DNA of 64,000 nucleotides, from positions 31,713 to 95,712 of the forward strand of contig CAYMOX010000009.1 in assembly GCA_964392245.1 (NCBI GenBank). Reading direction: 5' to 3'. The translations under genes were made by a program, and so were the position numbers. Each line of letters begins with the position of its first letter. Position 1 is the first letter of the stretch. Below, one piece after another: positions 35,563 to 44,828 of this stretch. The notes under the pieces were generated by a model. That model saw nothing but the letters and a program-made list of their open reading frames with translations. It ran no database searches and was not told where the DNA came from. This stretch comes from JAAUUJ01 sp964392245 (GTDB taxonomy: Bacteria > Cyanobacteriota > Cyanobacteriia > Thermostichales > Thermostichaceae).

Positions 35563-36375
35563 ATGACCGTGACTTTTGCACCGACGTCTCCTTGGCAACA
35601 GCGGTTTTATGTGGTGGGGGCAGGCCCTGGGGATCCGGAGCTGATCACGGTCAAGGGCTTGCGTCTGCTCCAGGAGGCGGATGTGGTGTTTTACACAGGA
35701 TCCTTAACGCCGCAGAGTTTACTGAACTGGTGCAAGCCAGAGGTGGCATGTATTGATACCCGTTCCCAGGTATTAGAGAGTCTGCTCCCGCGGATGATCG
35801 AGCAGGTGAGGGCAGGGAAAAAGGTGCTGCGCTTACAGGATGGCGATCCCTGTCTGTACGGAGCCCTGCAGGAGTTGCTGGTAAGACTGCTGGACGCGGG
35901 TATAGAGGTGGAGATCGTGCCAGGGGTGAGTGCCTTTCAACTGGCAGCAGCCCGCCTGCAGGTGGAGTTAACGATCCCTGAGGTGGTACAGACGATCATC
36001 TTAACCCGCACCAGTGGTCGGACTCAGGTTCCCCCGGCGGAGGAGCTGGCTTCCCTGGCGGCCCACCGGGCTTCCCTCTGCCTTTACCTGAGTGCCCGGC
36101 ACGTGCAACAGGCCCAGGAACAGTTGCTGCACCACTATCCTCCGACACTACCGATTGCCGTCTGTTACCGTCTGGGTTGGCCGGATGAACAGATCCTGCT
36201 GGGAACACTACGGGAGATGGCCACCCTGACACGAGCTGCGGAGCTGGAACGAACCGTTCTCTATGTGATCAGTCCAGCACTGGAGAAAATGACTGACTTG
36301 CGATCTCGTCTGTACTCCCCTGATCACGGTCACCTTTTCCGCCCCCGCAGCCCTCTTCGCTCAGAAGATCAGTAG
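35563..36375 (+). CDS. cobM: Precorrin-4 C11-methyltransferase
   Basis: The SAM-dependent tetrapyrrole methylase of cobalamin (B12) synthesis has 270 residues. It has the N-terminal VVGAGPGDPELIT (about 17-29), LQDGDPCLYGA and PGVSAFQLAAARL motifs, with the CobM/CbiF-specific LTRTSGRT. A GAGG element precedes the ATG. No other cob gene is adjacent, so the pathway is scattered in this genome. A cobalamin riboswitch was looked for upstream and not seen. Confidence 0.92.
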   Translation: MTVTFAPTSPWQQRFYVVGAGPGDPELITVKGLRLLQEADVVFYTGSLTPQSLLNWCKPEVACIDTRSQVLESLLPRMIEQVRAGKKVLRLQDGDPCLYGALQELLVRLLDAGIEVEIVPGVSAFQLAAARLQVELTIPEVVQTIILTRTSGRTQVPPAEELASLAAHRASLCLYLSARHVQQAQEQLLHHYPPTLPIAVCYRLGWPDEQILLGTLREMATLTRAAELERTVLYVISPALEKMTDLRSRLYSPDHGHLFRPRSPLRSEDQ

Positions 36376-37070
36376 CTTTCTGTGACCGGGACATTCTCCA
36401 CGGTGCGCTGGATCGGGTTGCCATTGTCGGTGCTGCCCGTGACGGTCTTCACCCATCCTTCGCCAGGGGTGAATTCAATGCCGATATCAACGGTGGATCC
36501 GGCAACCGTTTCGCCGCTGGAGTTGCTGACGCTAGTGCGGCGTTGAAAAGTCTGATCCCCCTGAGGTGTCACGGTGGAGTTCACCTGATAGGTGCCACGG
36601 GGACTGGTGAGATCCGTGGTGTGGGTCAGCTGTTGATTCTCAAGAATGGAGCTACTGCTGGCGGATCGGATCACTTCTCCTGAGGCATTGGTCACGATAA
36701 GATCGGCGCTGCGGCTCAGGCCTGAATCCGTGCGGCTGGTGGTGGCGGAACGGTTGACATTGAAGATCCGGCCCTGATCTGTGGTGATCTCGCCGCTGCT
36801 GGTGTTGCTGATCCCCTGCCCTGGGGTGCGTTCGATCTGTCCCTGACCCGAGAACGTGCCGGAACGACTGCCCCCTTCCTGTCCAGTTAGAACAAAGGAT
36901 CCGGATTGGCTGTAGCTACCGTCGCCTGTGGCTTGACGCTGGCGAACCTGGGTGAGGGTGCCTCCCCCTTGACTGGTGACTGTGCGGCTGCGAGTGCGGG
37001 CCAGACCAGCGTCCGTGAGGGGTAGTGTCAAAATCAGAAGGGTTCCGATCAGTCCTATGGCTTTGCGCAT
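36369..37070 (-). CDS. Exported Ser/Thr/Gly-rich hypothetical protein
   Basis: The 233-residue protein has a clear signal peptide (MRKAIGLIGTLLILTLPLTDAG) followed by a low-complexity, beta-rich sequence with recurring Ser-Gly-Thr motifs such as SGSFVLTGQEGG and SGTFSGQGQ. It is probably periplasmic or extracellular. No catalytic motif or named family is seen. Its last 7 bases overlap the cobM stop tail to tail. Confidence 0.7.
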   Translation of the reverse strand: MRKAIGLIGTLLILTLPLTDAGLARTRSRTVTSQGGGTLTQVRQRQATGDGSYSQSGSFVLTGQEGGSRSGTFSGQGQIERTPGQGISNTSSGEITTDQGRIFNVNRSATTSRTDSGLSRSADLIVTNASGEVIRSASSSSILENQQLTHTTDLTSPRGTYQVNSTVTPQGDQTFQRRTSVSNSSGETVAGSTVDIGIEFTPGEGWVKTVTGSTDNGNPIQRTVENVPVTESY

Positions 37071-37258
37071 GATTCAATCTCCTGGATCTCTACCTCTAGG
37101 ACTCAGGAAGAGAACGCGGCGTTCACAGAATCTGGGCATCCATAGGCGATGAAATGCTCAAAAAAGTTAGCCGCTGCTGTCGAAATGGATCAGGCTCGCG
37201 CGTTGTAGAGATAGAAAGCACCACATGCTTTTCCTAACCCTTAACGCAGGAGCTGATC

Positions 37259-37621
37259 ATGCAATACGCAATTTTGATCTATGAAACCGAACAGGCCTTT
37301 GCCAACCGCACTCATGAGGCAAATCAGGCGGGATACTGGGGAGCTTATCAGGCCTATGCCACTGCCCTGAAGGCATCGGGAGTCAATGTCGGGGGTGGCA
37401 TTTTGCAACCCGGTCACACGGGCACAACAGTACGCCTTCTGGAGGGCCAGAGAAAGGTACAGGATGGTCCCTACGCCGACACCAAAGAACAATTGGGGGG
37501 CTATATTCTAATCGATGTGCCGGATCTGGATACGGCCCTGGACTGGGCTGCTCGCTGTCCAGCCGCCACTGATGGGGCCGTGGAAGTACGCCCGATCCTG
37601 CCCATGCAACCCATGAGCTAA
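37259..37621 (+). CDS. DGPF/YCII-related domain protein
   Basis: The 120-residue protein has the family hallmark DGPYADTKEQLGGYILIDV (the DGPF motif, here DGPY). Proteins of this group are routinely encoded beside ECF42-type sigma factors, and the sigma gene starts just 4 bases after this stop. The biochemical role is unknown; the conserved coupling implies a regulatory or accessory job. A promoter is expected in the 188-base gap upstream. Confidence 0.87.
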   Translation: MQYAILIYETEQAFANRTHEANQAGYWGAYQAYATALKASGVNVGGGILQPGHTGTTVRLLEGQRKVQDGPYADTKEQLGGYILIDVPDLDTALDWAARCPAATDGAVEVRPILPMQPMS

Positions 37622-37625
37622 ATCC

Positions 37626-38852
37626 ATGCAACAGGCACGCCATGTGGCTGAACTTACAGCTCGGACCTCCTATGGTCGTCTCCTGGCCTATCTGGTGGCG
37701 AGAACCGGAGATATTACCCTGGCCGAAGATGCCCTTGGCGATGCCTTTCTGGCGGCACTGCAGACCTGGGGAGAAAAAGGCACTCCAGTCAATCCTGAAG
37801 CCTGGTTGCTATTGACGGCTAAACGAAAGCTTCTGGATCGGGGGCGACACCGCCAGGTGAATGAAAAGGTGCTGCATCTATTTCAGGAGGATGCTTACAA
37901 CGTGGACCCTGAAGTTGAGGATCTATCCTTTCCGGATGAGCGACTGAAGCTGCTATTTGTCTGTGCCCATCCGGCCATCGATGCGGCGATCCATACCCCC
38001 CTGATGTTACAGACCGTCCTGGGGTTAAATGCCCAGCAGATTGCCTCTGCCTTTCTGGTGACTCCCAGTACCATGGGCCAGCGGTTAGTGCGAGCTAAGG
38101 CCAAGATCCGCGATGCCGGGATTGCCTTTGAGATCCCTGCTGCTCAGGTCCTTTCCTCCCGTCTGGAGGCGGTGCTGGAGGCCATCTATGCAGCCTACAA
38201 CTGTGGCTGGGACGAGCTTTCAGGCCGCGACGGACAGGATCAGGGGTTAACGGAGGCTGCCCTGTGGCTGGCCCGTCTCTGTACTCAGTTGCTACCGCAG
38301 GAACCCGAGGCGAGGGGATTGCTGGCATTGCTCCTCTACTGTGAAGCGCGGCGACCCGCCCGACGATCCTCAGAAGGACGCTACATCCCCCTATCAGAAC
38401 AGGATCCTGCCCTCTGGTCGGAACCGATGTTGCAGGAAGCAGAACAGGAATTGTTGCGGGCTTCCCTCTGGCAACAGTGGGGACGGTTCCAGTTAGAGGC
38501 TGCGATCCAGTCTTTTCACAGCCAGCGGATCCGACACCCGCAGCAGGATTGGGAGTCTGTGCTTCTCCTGTACCAGGGTCTGCTCCAGATCTGTCCCACA
38601 ATTGGGGCGCAGGTGAGTTATGCCGCAGCCATGGCCGAGGCCAGAGGTTCAGCCCAGGGACTGGCGGTGCTGCAGGCGATCCCAGGGGAACTGGCAAACC
38701 GCTATCAACCCTACTGGGCCGTGAAAGCTCACCTGTTGCAACAACTCAGTCGTTCTCTGGAGGCCAAAGCAGCTTATCAACGGGCCATGGGACTATGTGA
38801 AAATGCAGCTGTTCGGGATCATCTAATGCGTTCTATGCAGGCGATCTCCTGA
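37626..38852 (+). CDS. ECF42-group RNA polymerase sigma factor
   Basis: The 408-residue sigma factor is about twice the normal ECF length. Region 2 (about 15-75) has LVARTGDITLAEDALGDAFLAALQTW. Region 4 (about 110-170) has LKLLFVCAHPAI and TLGLNAQQIASAFLV-like helix-turn-helix. The long C-terminal TPR-like extension (DUF6596-type) is typical of ECF42. No anti-sigma factor is present, as usual for this group, which is instead linked to DGPF proteins. The gene is co-transcribed with the DGPF gene upstream. Confidence 0.88.
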   Translation: MQQARHVAELTARTSYGRLLAYLVARTGDITLAEDALGDAFLAALQTWGEKGTPVNPEAWLLLTAKRKLLDRGRHRQVNEKVLHLFQEDAYNVDPEVEDLSFPDERLKLLFVCAHPAIDAAIHTPLMLQTVLGLNAQQIASAFLVTPSTMGQRLVRAKAKIRDAGIAFEIPAAQVLSSRLEAVLEAIYAAYNCGWDELSGRDGQDQGLTEAALWLARLCTQLLPQEPEARGLLALLLYCEARRPARRSSEGRYIPLSEQDPALWSEPMLQEAEQELLRASLWQQWGRFQLEAAIQSFHSQRIRHPQQDWESVLLLYQGLLQICPTIGAQVSYAAAMAEARGSAQGLAVLQAIPGELANRYQPYWAVKAHLLQQLSRSLEAKAAYQRAMGLCENAAVRDHLMRSMQAIS

Positions 38853-38890
38853 CATCCTCCACTGAGACTTGATCTTCATCACTTAAGAAT

Positions 38891-39259
38891 ATGGCTCCGA
38901 TCTATCACATCACCACACGGCAGGACCTGGATGCAGCTCAAGCCCTTGGAGTGCTTAAACCTGCTTCGCTCAGTCAGGAGGGATTTATTCACTGTTCTTA
39001 TCGGCAACAGGTAGCTTTCGCGGCCAACAAGTTTTTCCAGGGCCAATCGGATCTGGTGCTACTGGAAATTGATCCATCTCAGGTCTCGGCACTGCTGGTG
39101 GAAGAACAGGCGGCGGATGTTGAGGATGCGTTTCCCCATCTTTATGGTGAATTGCCCCTCAGGGCAGTGATCCGCACGTTGGACTTTCCCTGTCGTGAAG
39201 ATGGCACCTTTGAACTACCTGCCAGTCTTGCCACTGAAGATCCCCCCATGCAGATGTAA
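38891..39259 (+). CDS. DUF952 family protein
   Basis: The 122-residue protein matches DUF952: IYHITTRQDLDAAQA, the GFIHCSYRQQV motif with conserved His and Cys, and FPHLYGELPL near the C-terminus. The fold is like ADP-ribosyl or RNA-end-processing enzymes, but no activity is established. It follows the sigma-factor gene by 38 bases. Confidence 0.85.
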   Translation: MAPIYHITTRQDLDAAQALGVLKPASLSQEGFIHCSYRQQVAFAANKFFQGQSDLVLLEIDPSQVSALLVEEQAADVEDAFPHLYGELPLRAVIRTLDFPCREDGTFELPASLATEDPPMQM

Positions 39260-39310
39260 AATCTCCCTCGCGGGCCTACACTGATCCCCATACCGTTCTC
39301 GATTCTGGCC

Positions 39311-40318
39311 ATGCCTGTTGATCTGTCTGACACCCTGGTGGTGGGTATCTCGGCCACGGCGCTGTTTGACCTCAAGGAGGCGGATGCCGTCTTTCAGAAA
39401 AAATTTGCCGAGGATCGGGAAACAGCGATCAATGCATACCGCCGCTACATGCTGGAACGGGAGGCGGAACCGCTGGAGGATGGCACCGGCATGCCCCTGG
39501 TCAAGGCGTTATTGGGCTTGAATCAGTACATGAAGGCAGGAGAACAGCAGCCCTTGGTGGAAGTGGTGGTCATGTCCCGCAACAGCCCGGAAACCGGCAT
39601 CCGAGTGTTTCACAACATTCGGGCTCGGGGTCTGCCCATTACCCGTCATGCCTTCACGGGTGGGGAATCGGTGGTGGACTATCTGGATGCCTTTGATGTG
39701 GATCTGTTTCTGACCACCAATGTTCAGGACGCCCAGCGGGTGATCGACGGTCAGGTCTGTGCCGCCGCGATCCTGCAACCCCCTCCTCCCGATAAACCCG
39801 CTCTGCCCGAGGATCAGGTGCGGATTGCCTTTGATGGGGATGCGGTTCTGTTTGATGAAAGTAGTGAGATTGTCTACAAGTATGAGGGGCTGGATCGGTT
39901 TCAGTCGGTGGAGGATGAGCGGCAGGATGAACCCATGCAGGATGGCCCCTACGCAGTTCTCCTGCGCAAGCTGTCACGACTGCAGCATCGGCTTCCCTTC
40001 AGCATTGAGCTGTCCCCGGTACGGATCGCGATTGTTACGGCCCGCAGCGCCCCAGCTGAGATGAGGGTGATCAAAACCCTGCGCCACTGGGGGGTGTATG
40101 TGAACGAGATCTTCTTCCTTGGCGGCGTGGAAAAGACCAAGGTGCTGAAAGCCTTCCGTGCCCACCTGTTCTTTGATGATCAAGATCTGCATCTGGCCCC
40201 AGCCGCCCAACATGTGCCCGCTGGCAAGGTGCCCTATCGCTCGGCTTCACCCCTCTACCGTCTACCGATCCCGGTCGGAGAAGGCCAGCCCCCTGATCCT
40301 GGATCCCATCAGTCGTAG
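39311..40318 (+). CDS. 5'-nucleotidase (cytosolic, IMP/GMP/AMP type)
   Basis: The 335-residue protein resembles the 5'-nucleotidase family (PF06189). It shows VVGISATALFDL at the N-terminus, VVVMSRNSPETGIRVFHNI, the HAD-like acidic motif RIAFDGDAVLFDE, and FFDDQDLHL near the C-terminus. It would dephosphorylate purine nucleotides. It is tail-to-tail (10-base overlap) with apt, so two purine-recycling genes lie side by side on opposite strands. Confidence 0.85.
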   Translation: MPVDLSDTLVVGISATALFDLKEADAVFQKKFAEDRETAINAYRRYMLEREAEPLEDGTGMPLVKALLGLNQYMKAGEQQPLVEVVVMSRNSPETGIRVFHNIRARGLPITRHAFTGGESVVDYLDAFDVDLFLTTNVQDAQRVIDGQVCAAAILQPPPPDKPALPEDQVRIAFDGDAVLFDESSEIVYKYEGLDRFQSVEDERQDEPMQDGPYAVLLRKLSRLQHRLPFSIELSPVRIAIVTARSAPAEMRVIKTLRHWGVYVNEIFFLGGVEKTKVLKAFRAHLFFDDQDLHLAPAAQHVPAGKVPYRSASPLYRLPIPVGEGQPPDPGSHQS

Positions 40319-40827
40319 CTGATCAGGACATGCACCGGGATATCTTTGGGCAACCGCAGCCGACCCTGCAATCCTGCCAACTCAATCACAAAGGCATAAC
40401 CACACAGCTCTCCGCCCGCCTGCTGCACCAGTTCTCCCGCTGCCTGTGCCGTTCCTCCGGTTGCAATCAGATCATCCACAATGATCACCCGTTCCCCAGG
40501 GCGAAAGATCTGATCCCGGATCTCCAGCCGATCCTCTCCATACTCCAGACTGTAGGACTGGCTCAGGACCGCAGGCGGAAGCTTTCCCGGTTTGCGCACG
40601 GGTACAAATCCCGCCCCCAGATGGTAGGCCAGGGGTGTCCCGAAGATAAAGCCGCGCGACTCGATTCCCACCACATGATCCACGCGATCATCACTGAAGT
40701 GGTGGGCCAGCTGCGTGATCACTTCCTTCAGACATAAGGGATCCTGGAGCAGAGGCGTGACATCACGAAACAGAATCCCCTCTTTGGGGAAGTCAGGAAC
40801 AGTGCGGATACGGGAGCGCAAATCCAT
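40309..40827 (-). CDS. apt: Adenine phosphoribosyltransferase
   Basis: Apt salvages adenine to AMP using PRPP. The 172-residue product has the N-terminal IRTVPDFPKEGILFRDVTPLL, the HVVGIESRGFIFG loop, the flexible loop PGKLPPAVLSQSYSLEYG and the PRPP-binding VIIVDDLIATGGTAQAA. The length is normal for the family. It overlaps the nucleotidase gene by 10 bases at the 3' end. Confidence 0.96.
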   Translation of the reverse strand: MDLRSRIRTVPDFPKEGILFRDVTPLLQDPLCLKEVITQLAHHFSDDRVDHVVGIESRGFIFGTPLAYHLGAGFVPVRKPGKLPPAVLSQSYSLEYGEDRLEIRDQIFRPGERVIIVDDLIATGGTAQAAGELVQQAGGELCGYAFVIELAGLQGRLRLPKDIPVHVLISYD

Positions 40828-41015
40828 GGATCGGAACCTTCTACCTGCAAGAAGGAGGATACTTCATTAATCCCCGAAAACCCAACTCTAGATATTAACT
40901 AATCATAACTGACTGCTCATATTCCGAGAGAGCAAGCGCATGAGCTATCTCAGTTTTTAGTTATTATTCGCTTTCACTTAAGCTATATTGAAGATGTCTA
41001 TGCCAAGGAAATCTC

Positions 41016-41816
41016 ATGAAGCGCGTATATCCAGAAGAGCATTGGCCAGACTCCTGGAAGTCTTCATTTAACTATGATCTCCAAGAAATATATGGTGAAC
41101 ATATCAATCTCGGCTATTCATATACTTATACAAATCGTCGAAAATATACCTTTGATCTTATTCGCGAAGTTTTAGTCCCAGGATCTACTGTCCTTGATAT
41201 TGCTGCTGCACAAGGAAATTTCTCTCTTGCTCTAGCTGAGTTGGGTTATCAGGTTACTTGGAATGATATTCGAGCCGAGCTTATTGATTATGTTCGGTCT
41301 AAGTATGAGACTGGGACTCTAACGTTTGTTCCAGGAAATGCTTTCGAATTAGAGTTTCCAGATCTTTTTGATGCAGTACTGATTACAGAAGTTATTGAGC
41401 ATGTCGCTCATCCCGACAAATTCTTGAGAAATACTGCTAGACTTGTCAAGCCAGGAGGCTACATCATCATGACCACACCGAATGGCAAGTATTTCAGGAA
41501 CGATCTTCCCAAGTTTTCTGATTGTCGAGATCCCAGCATTTTCGAGGCAGTTCAATTTGGCCCAAACTCTGATAGCCATATTTTTCTGCTTCATGAAGAG
41601 GAGATCAGATCTTTTGCGAAGTCTGCAGGTCTTCAGATGGAAAAATTTATGTTGTTTAACAATCCGCTTACGAGTGGACATGTAAAGTTAGCCAGGCTGC
41701 TTAAAATTCTATCAAAAGATCTTGTCTTCACAATTGAGTTTGCTTCCTCTCATTTGCCTCAGCCCATCGCTAACAAGTTACTTGCTCAAATGGCTGTTCG
41801 ATTTAGAGTGCCCTGA
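41016..41816 (+). CDS. SAM-dependent class I methyltransferase
   Basis: The 266-residue protein has a motif I VLDIAAAQGNFSLALAELG, motif VLITEVIEHVAHPDKFLRN and PGGYIIMTTPNG, as in methyltransferase-11/UbiG-like enzymes. The substrate is unknown; similar enzymes often work in glycan or natural-product pathways. The gene and its upstream region are clearly AT-richer than the flanks and use different codons, suggesting horizontal transfer. AAGGAAA six bases before ATG is the ribosome binding site. Confidence 0.85.
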   Translation: MKRVYPEEHWPDSWKSSFNYDLQEIYGEHINLGYSYTYTNRRKYTFDLIREVLVPGSTVLDIAAAQGNFSLALAELGYQVTWNDIRAELIDYVRSKYETGTLTFVPGNAFELEFPDLFDAVLITEVIEHVAHPDKFLRNTARLVKPGGYIIMTTPNGKYFRNDLPKFSDCRDPSIFEAVQFGPNSDSHIFLLHEEEIRSFAKSAGLQMEKFMLFNNPLTSGHVKLARLLKILSKDLVFTIEFASSHLPQPIANKLLAQMAVRFRVP

Positions 41817-41935
41817 TAGGTCTGTCCATACCGAGTTAGCAGGTGAAAAACAGATGAATCAAGCTCATCTTAAGGTCTTTGATGTTTAGAATTTGTCTAG
41901 TACTGACTTGATAAAGTACCTGTATTCAGCTGAAT

Positions 41936-42499
41936 ATGAAACTAGTCTGCCCATTATTCACATATCTACTTGGTTTGGGGATATTTCTTTTACCAATCCA
42001 ATTTGCCCTTCCTGCTCATGCCCAGTTGCGGTTGGTGCCGGAAGCTTCCCAACAGGTGTACGACACCCTCCCCGATCTGCCCCGCGAAAATCAGTATCAG
42101 TACATTGATCCAGAGACAGGGGATCCTGAAACCAATACCCTGGTCCGGCGCATGATGCTCTACCACCTGCAGATCAAGGCCCGCGCCCTCACCAACCGCT
42201 TTGACTGGAAGCTGACCCTGGCGGACTATCTGGAAAAAAATGAGGCCATCTACGCTCAAGCCTATCCCGGATCTCAGACCCTGACGCAGAACCCCTACAC
42301 TCAGGATAAAGTCGCCGTCCAATCCCTGACCCGCCAGGAACGAGCCGCTTTACTGGACGCGATCCTGATTGCCCTTGGGGGAGATCCCTCCCCTCCCCGG
42401 ATGTACATTCCCCCCCGCCAGGAGGCCACCCCGACTCCGACCCCCACCCCCGAGGGATTCACCCTTCCCGATCCAGGTAGCGCCGATCTACTGAAATAG
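41936..42499 (+). CDS. Exported hypothetical protein
   Basis: The 187-residue protein has a signal peptide ending around LPAHAQ, then a mostly helical domain with QVYDTLPDLPRENQY and KLTLADYLEKNEAIYAQAYPG, and a Pro/Thr-rich C-terminal tail (TPTPTPTPEG). It is probably periplasmic. No function can be assigned. Confidence 0.7.
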   Translation: MKLVCPLFTYLLGLGIFLLPIQFALPAHAQLRLVPEASQQVYDTLPDLPRENQYQYIDPETGDPETNTLVRRMMLYHLQIKARALTNRFDWKLTLADYLEKNEAIYAQAYPGSQTLTQNPYTQDKVAVQSLTRQERAALLDAILIALGGDPSPPRMYIPPRQEATPTPTPTPEGFTLPDPGSADLLK

Positions 42500-42592
42500 T
42501 GTGCGTCAGGGATTGATCACATACGCATCCCCTGCATCTAGTCAAGGAGCAATCCGACAGTTAGGATTCAGGTGGTGTTAGGAGTGATTTTT

Positions 42593-43174
42593 ATGAAACC
42601 TATTTGGATCTGTGGCCTTCTCCCGATCCTGAGTCTGTTGGGATGTGGTGACGCTACAGTGACATCCTCCGTCAGTCCCGAGATGGAAGCTTCCTCCGCT
42701 GGAATTTCCACTCTGTCTTGCCTGCCCCCCGGACCTGGCCCACTGCTCCCTTCAATTCTGCAGGAGGGGATCTTAACGAATGGGCAAGGAACACTTCAAG
42801 GAAGGTTTGAACTGGTGAGTGGTCCTTTTCTGCGCACGAATGGAGATGTGCTGTTTACCTGCCCTCAATGGCAGATCGGGACTCAGTTAACCTATACCAA
42901 CCTCTTTGGTCAGGAACGCGTTTTCTGGAGCGGTAGCACCTACGGACCGCTGGAGGGCCGGGTGATCTTCCAGGAGGATCCCAGTGAAGCCTGTCCTGAA
43001 CCCACCGGAACCTTCATCCTGCGAGCCCGTAGTGACGAACAGGGACGCTGGGCTCTCCTCTCCCGCGGCTGCACACCCGAGGCCGACCCTCAACGCCTCT
43101 CTGGCCGCTATTTTTTAAGCACAGGTGATCTGGAGGATCTGGATTTGAATGAGTTACTGGCGGATGAGCCATAA
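42593..43174 (+). CDS. Putative lipoprotein of unknown function
   Basis: The start at ATG 42593 is chosen because a GGAG lies 8 bases upstream; a GTG seven codons earlier is less likely. The 193-residue product opens with MKPIWICGLLPILSLLGC, a lipoprotein signal with lipobox LLGC. The rest is beta-rich with several Cys and no known motif. It is convergent with the SpoIID gene. Confidence 0.68.
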   Translation: MKPIWICGLLPILSLLGCGDATVTSSVSPEMEASSAGISTLSCLPPGPGPLLPSILQEGILTNGQGTLQGRFELVSGPFLRTNGDVLFTCPQWQIGTQLTYTNLFGQERVFWSGSTYGPLEGRVIFQEDPSEACPEPTGTFILRARSDEQGRWALLSRGCTPEADPQRLSGRYFLSTGDLEDLDLNELLADEP

Positions 43175-43198
43175 GGGTTGAAGAATAGGGATTCCCCT

Positions 43199-44797
43199 CT
43201 ATCCAGGACTGTTGGGATCCAGATTGAGGGAGAGACTGCCCAGTGAGGCCAGGGTGGTACCGGGGTAGTAGAAACTGAGGATCTGAGGGGCACTCAGCCC
43301 CTGGTTCGCCAGGCCATAGGAGCCGTATTGACTCATGCCTACCCCGTGTCCAAATCCCCCCCCCACAAAGGTGTAGCCCACCAATGTGGTTCCTTCCATC
43401 AGCGGTTCCAGAGCAAACATCGTACTGAGAAGCAGAGGAAAGGCCAGCCGGATCTGTTCTTTTTCCAGGGTGAAGGAGTGCAGCCCCCTCTCTGTTTGTA
43501 GATCCAGTTGCAGCTGTTGAACGCGGCCACTGGCGGAACGCTGCAGGACCTGCAAGCCAGCAATCTGTTGCCACTCCGGCAGATCCACGCCCAGATAGGG
43601 CTCATTATCGCGCAGTTGTTCACTGAGGTTGGCCAAGGTCAGGGGTTTCTGCCAACGGAAAAATCGGGACAGCCCCACTTCGTTGAAGCCCTGATCTTCG
43701 CTCAAAAACTGACGAAAAGATTGTGGTTGACTCAGATCCAGAGGGATAGGATCCAGACGATCCACCACCGGCTGCAGGTAGGGACGCGGATCACCCTCCC
43801 AGATGTCTTCAAAGGCGGCTGAGATACCCCCGTTCGTAGAGGAGTAGACCGCATCGATCAGATCTCCGTTAAACGTGAGCACCTGTCCAGCGGTTTTTTC
43901 AATGGCGGCATCGGTGCGAGCTGTGGTGTCGCTCAGTCCACGGTACACTTGACAGTGGGTGTTGGCGCAGAGCTGATAATCGTCAGTGGCAAAGCGGTGG
44001 AGATTGCGCAGGGCGTAGGTACGAGCCAGGATCGCCTGGGCTTCAACGGCGGCAGTGGGAGCACCCGGTCCAATCTCATGGGGAACCACACCCCGCAAAT
44101 AGGTTTCCAGGGGAACCGCATTCACCACGGTGTAGGAACCGTAGGCATTGGGTTGAATGGTAATGCTGCCCGCGTAGAGGTAGTCTCCCACCCGCATCCA
44201 GCCTGCATCCGAGCTGATCTGAATCCGATTGCGGTGATAGCGATAGTTGTTGACGGTCCAGGCAAGCAGGCTCTGCGTCGAGCGTTCCTCCTGAAATAAG
44301 CGGGTGGAGGCCAGTCCCTGGTCCTGGGCATAGCGCAGAATTTGCTGGTGCTGAGCAGAAGTGTAGCGATCCCGTTCCGCCCATACCTGCCATTCCCCCG
44401 GTTGAGCCACCTCGGTTTCGATTCCCCGTTCCTGCCATTCCAGAGCACTGGCGTAGGCACTCTCAAAGGCTTTATGACTGCTCAGGATCAGGCGTTCCAC
44501 CTGTTCTGGAGCCGTCAGGGCCTGATTTACAATCCCGATGGTGACGCGGGTTGTCTGCTCGGTTTGGGTGTAACCCTCACTATCGGCAAAGCTCAAGGTC
44601 AATTGGGATCCCTGGGGGGCCAGGATCTCTACTTGATCCTCTGCCTCTTCTCCAAACCGCTGCAGAATTCCCACCTGCAATTCAGGGTTGGTAAGCGAAT
44701 TTGCTGCCAGAACTGTCTTGGGTGGCGAGGAAAAGGGGCCGGAGACCAGAACCCCCAGTGTGGCGATCACCTTGGACCAGAAGGGCAGAACAGACAT
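43199..44797 (-). CDS. SpoIID/LytB domain protein
   Basis: The 532-residue exported protein has a signal segment (VIATLGVLVSGPF). The SpoIID/LytB-type domain in its middle shows VNAVPLETYLRGVVPHEIG, AVEAQAILARTYAL and GQVLTFNGDLIDAVYSSTNGG; the C-terminal part has GFGHGVGMSQYGSYGLA. SpoIID is a lytic transglycosylase that trims peptidoglycan glycan strands, and the catalytic Glu (PHEIG) is present. ATG 44797 is preferred over the longer frame from 44869 because an AGAG element precedes it. It follows the DUF4335 gene by 31 bases. Confidence 0.9.
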   Translation of the reverse strand: MSVLPFWSKVIATLGVLVSGPFSSPPKTVLAANSLTNPELQVGILQRFGEEAEDQVEILAPQGSQLTLSFADSEGYTQTEQTTRVTIGIVNQALTAPEQVERLILSSHKAFESAYASALEWQERGIETEVAQPGEWQVWAERDRYTSAQHQQILRYAQDQGLASTRLFQEERSTQSLLAWTVNNYRYHRNRIQISSDAGWMRVGDYLYAGSITIQPNAYGSYTVVNAVPLETYLRGVVPHEIGPGAPTAAVEAQAILARTYALRNLHRFATDDYQLCANTHCQVYRGLSDTTARTDAAIEKTAGQVLTFNGDLIDAVYSSTNGGISAAFEDIWEGDPRPYLQPVVDRLDPIPLDLSQPQSFRQFLSEDQGFNEVGLSRFFRWQKPLTLANLSEQLRDNEPYLGVDLPEWQQIAGLQVLQRSASGRVQQLQLDLQTERGLHSFTLEKEQIRLAFPLLLSTMFALEPLMEGTTLVGYTFVGGGFGHGVGMSQYGSYGLANQGLSAPQILSFYYPGTTLASLGSLSLNLDPNSPG

Positions 44798-44828
44798 GAT
44801 CTCTGCAGAAAACAAACTGCAGACAATC

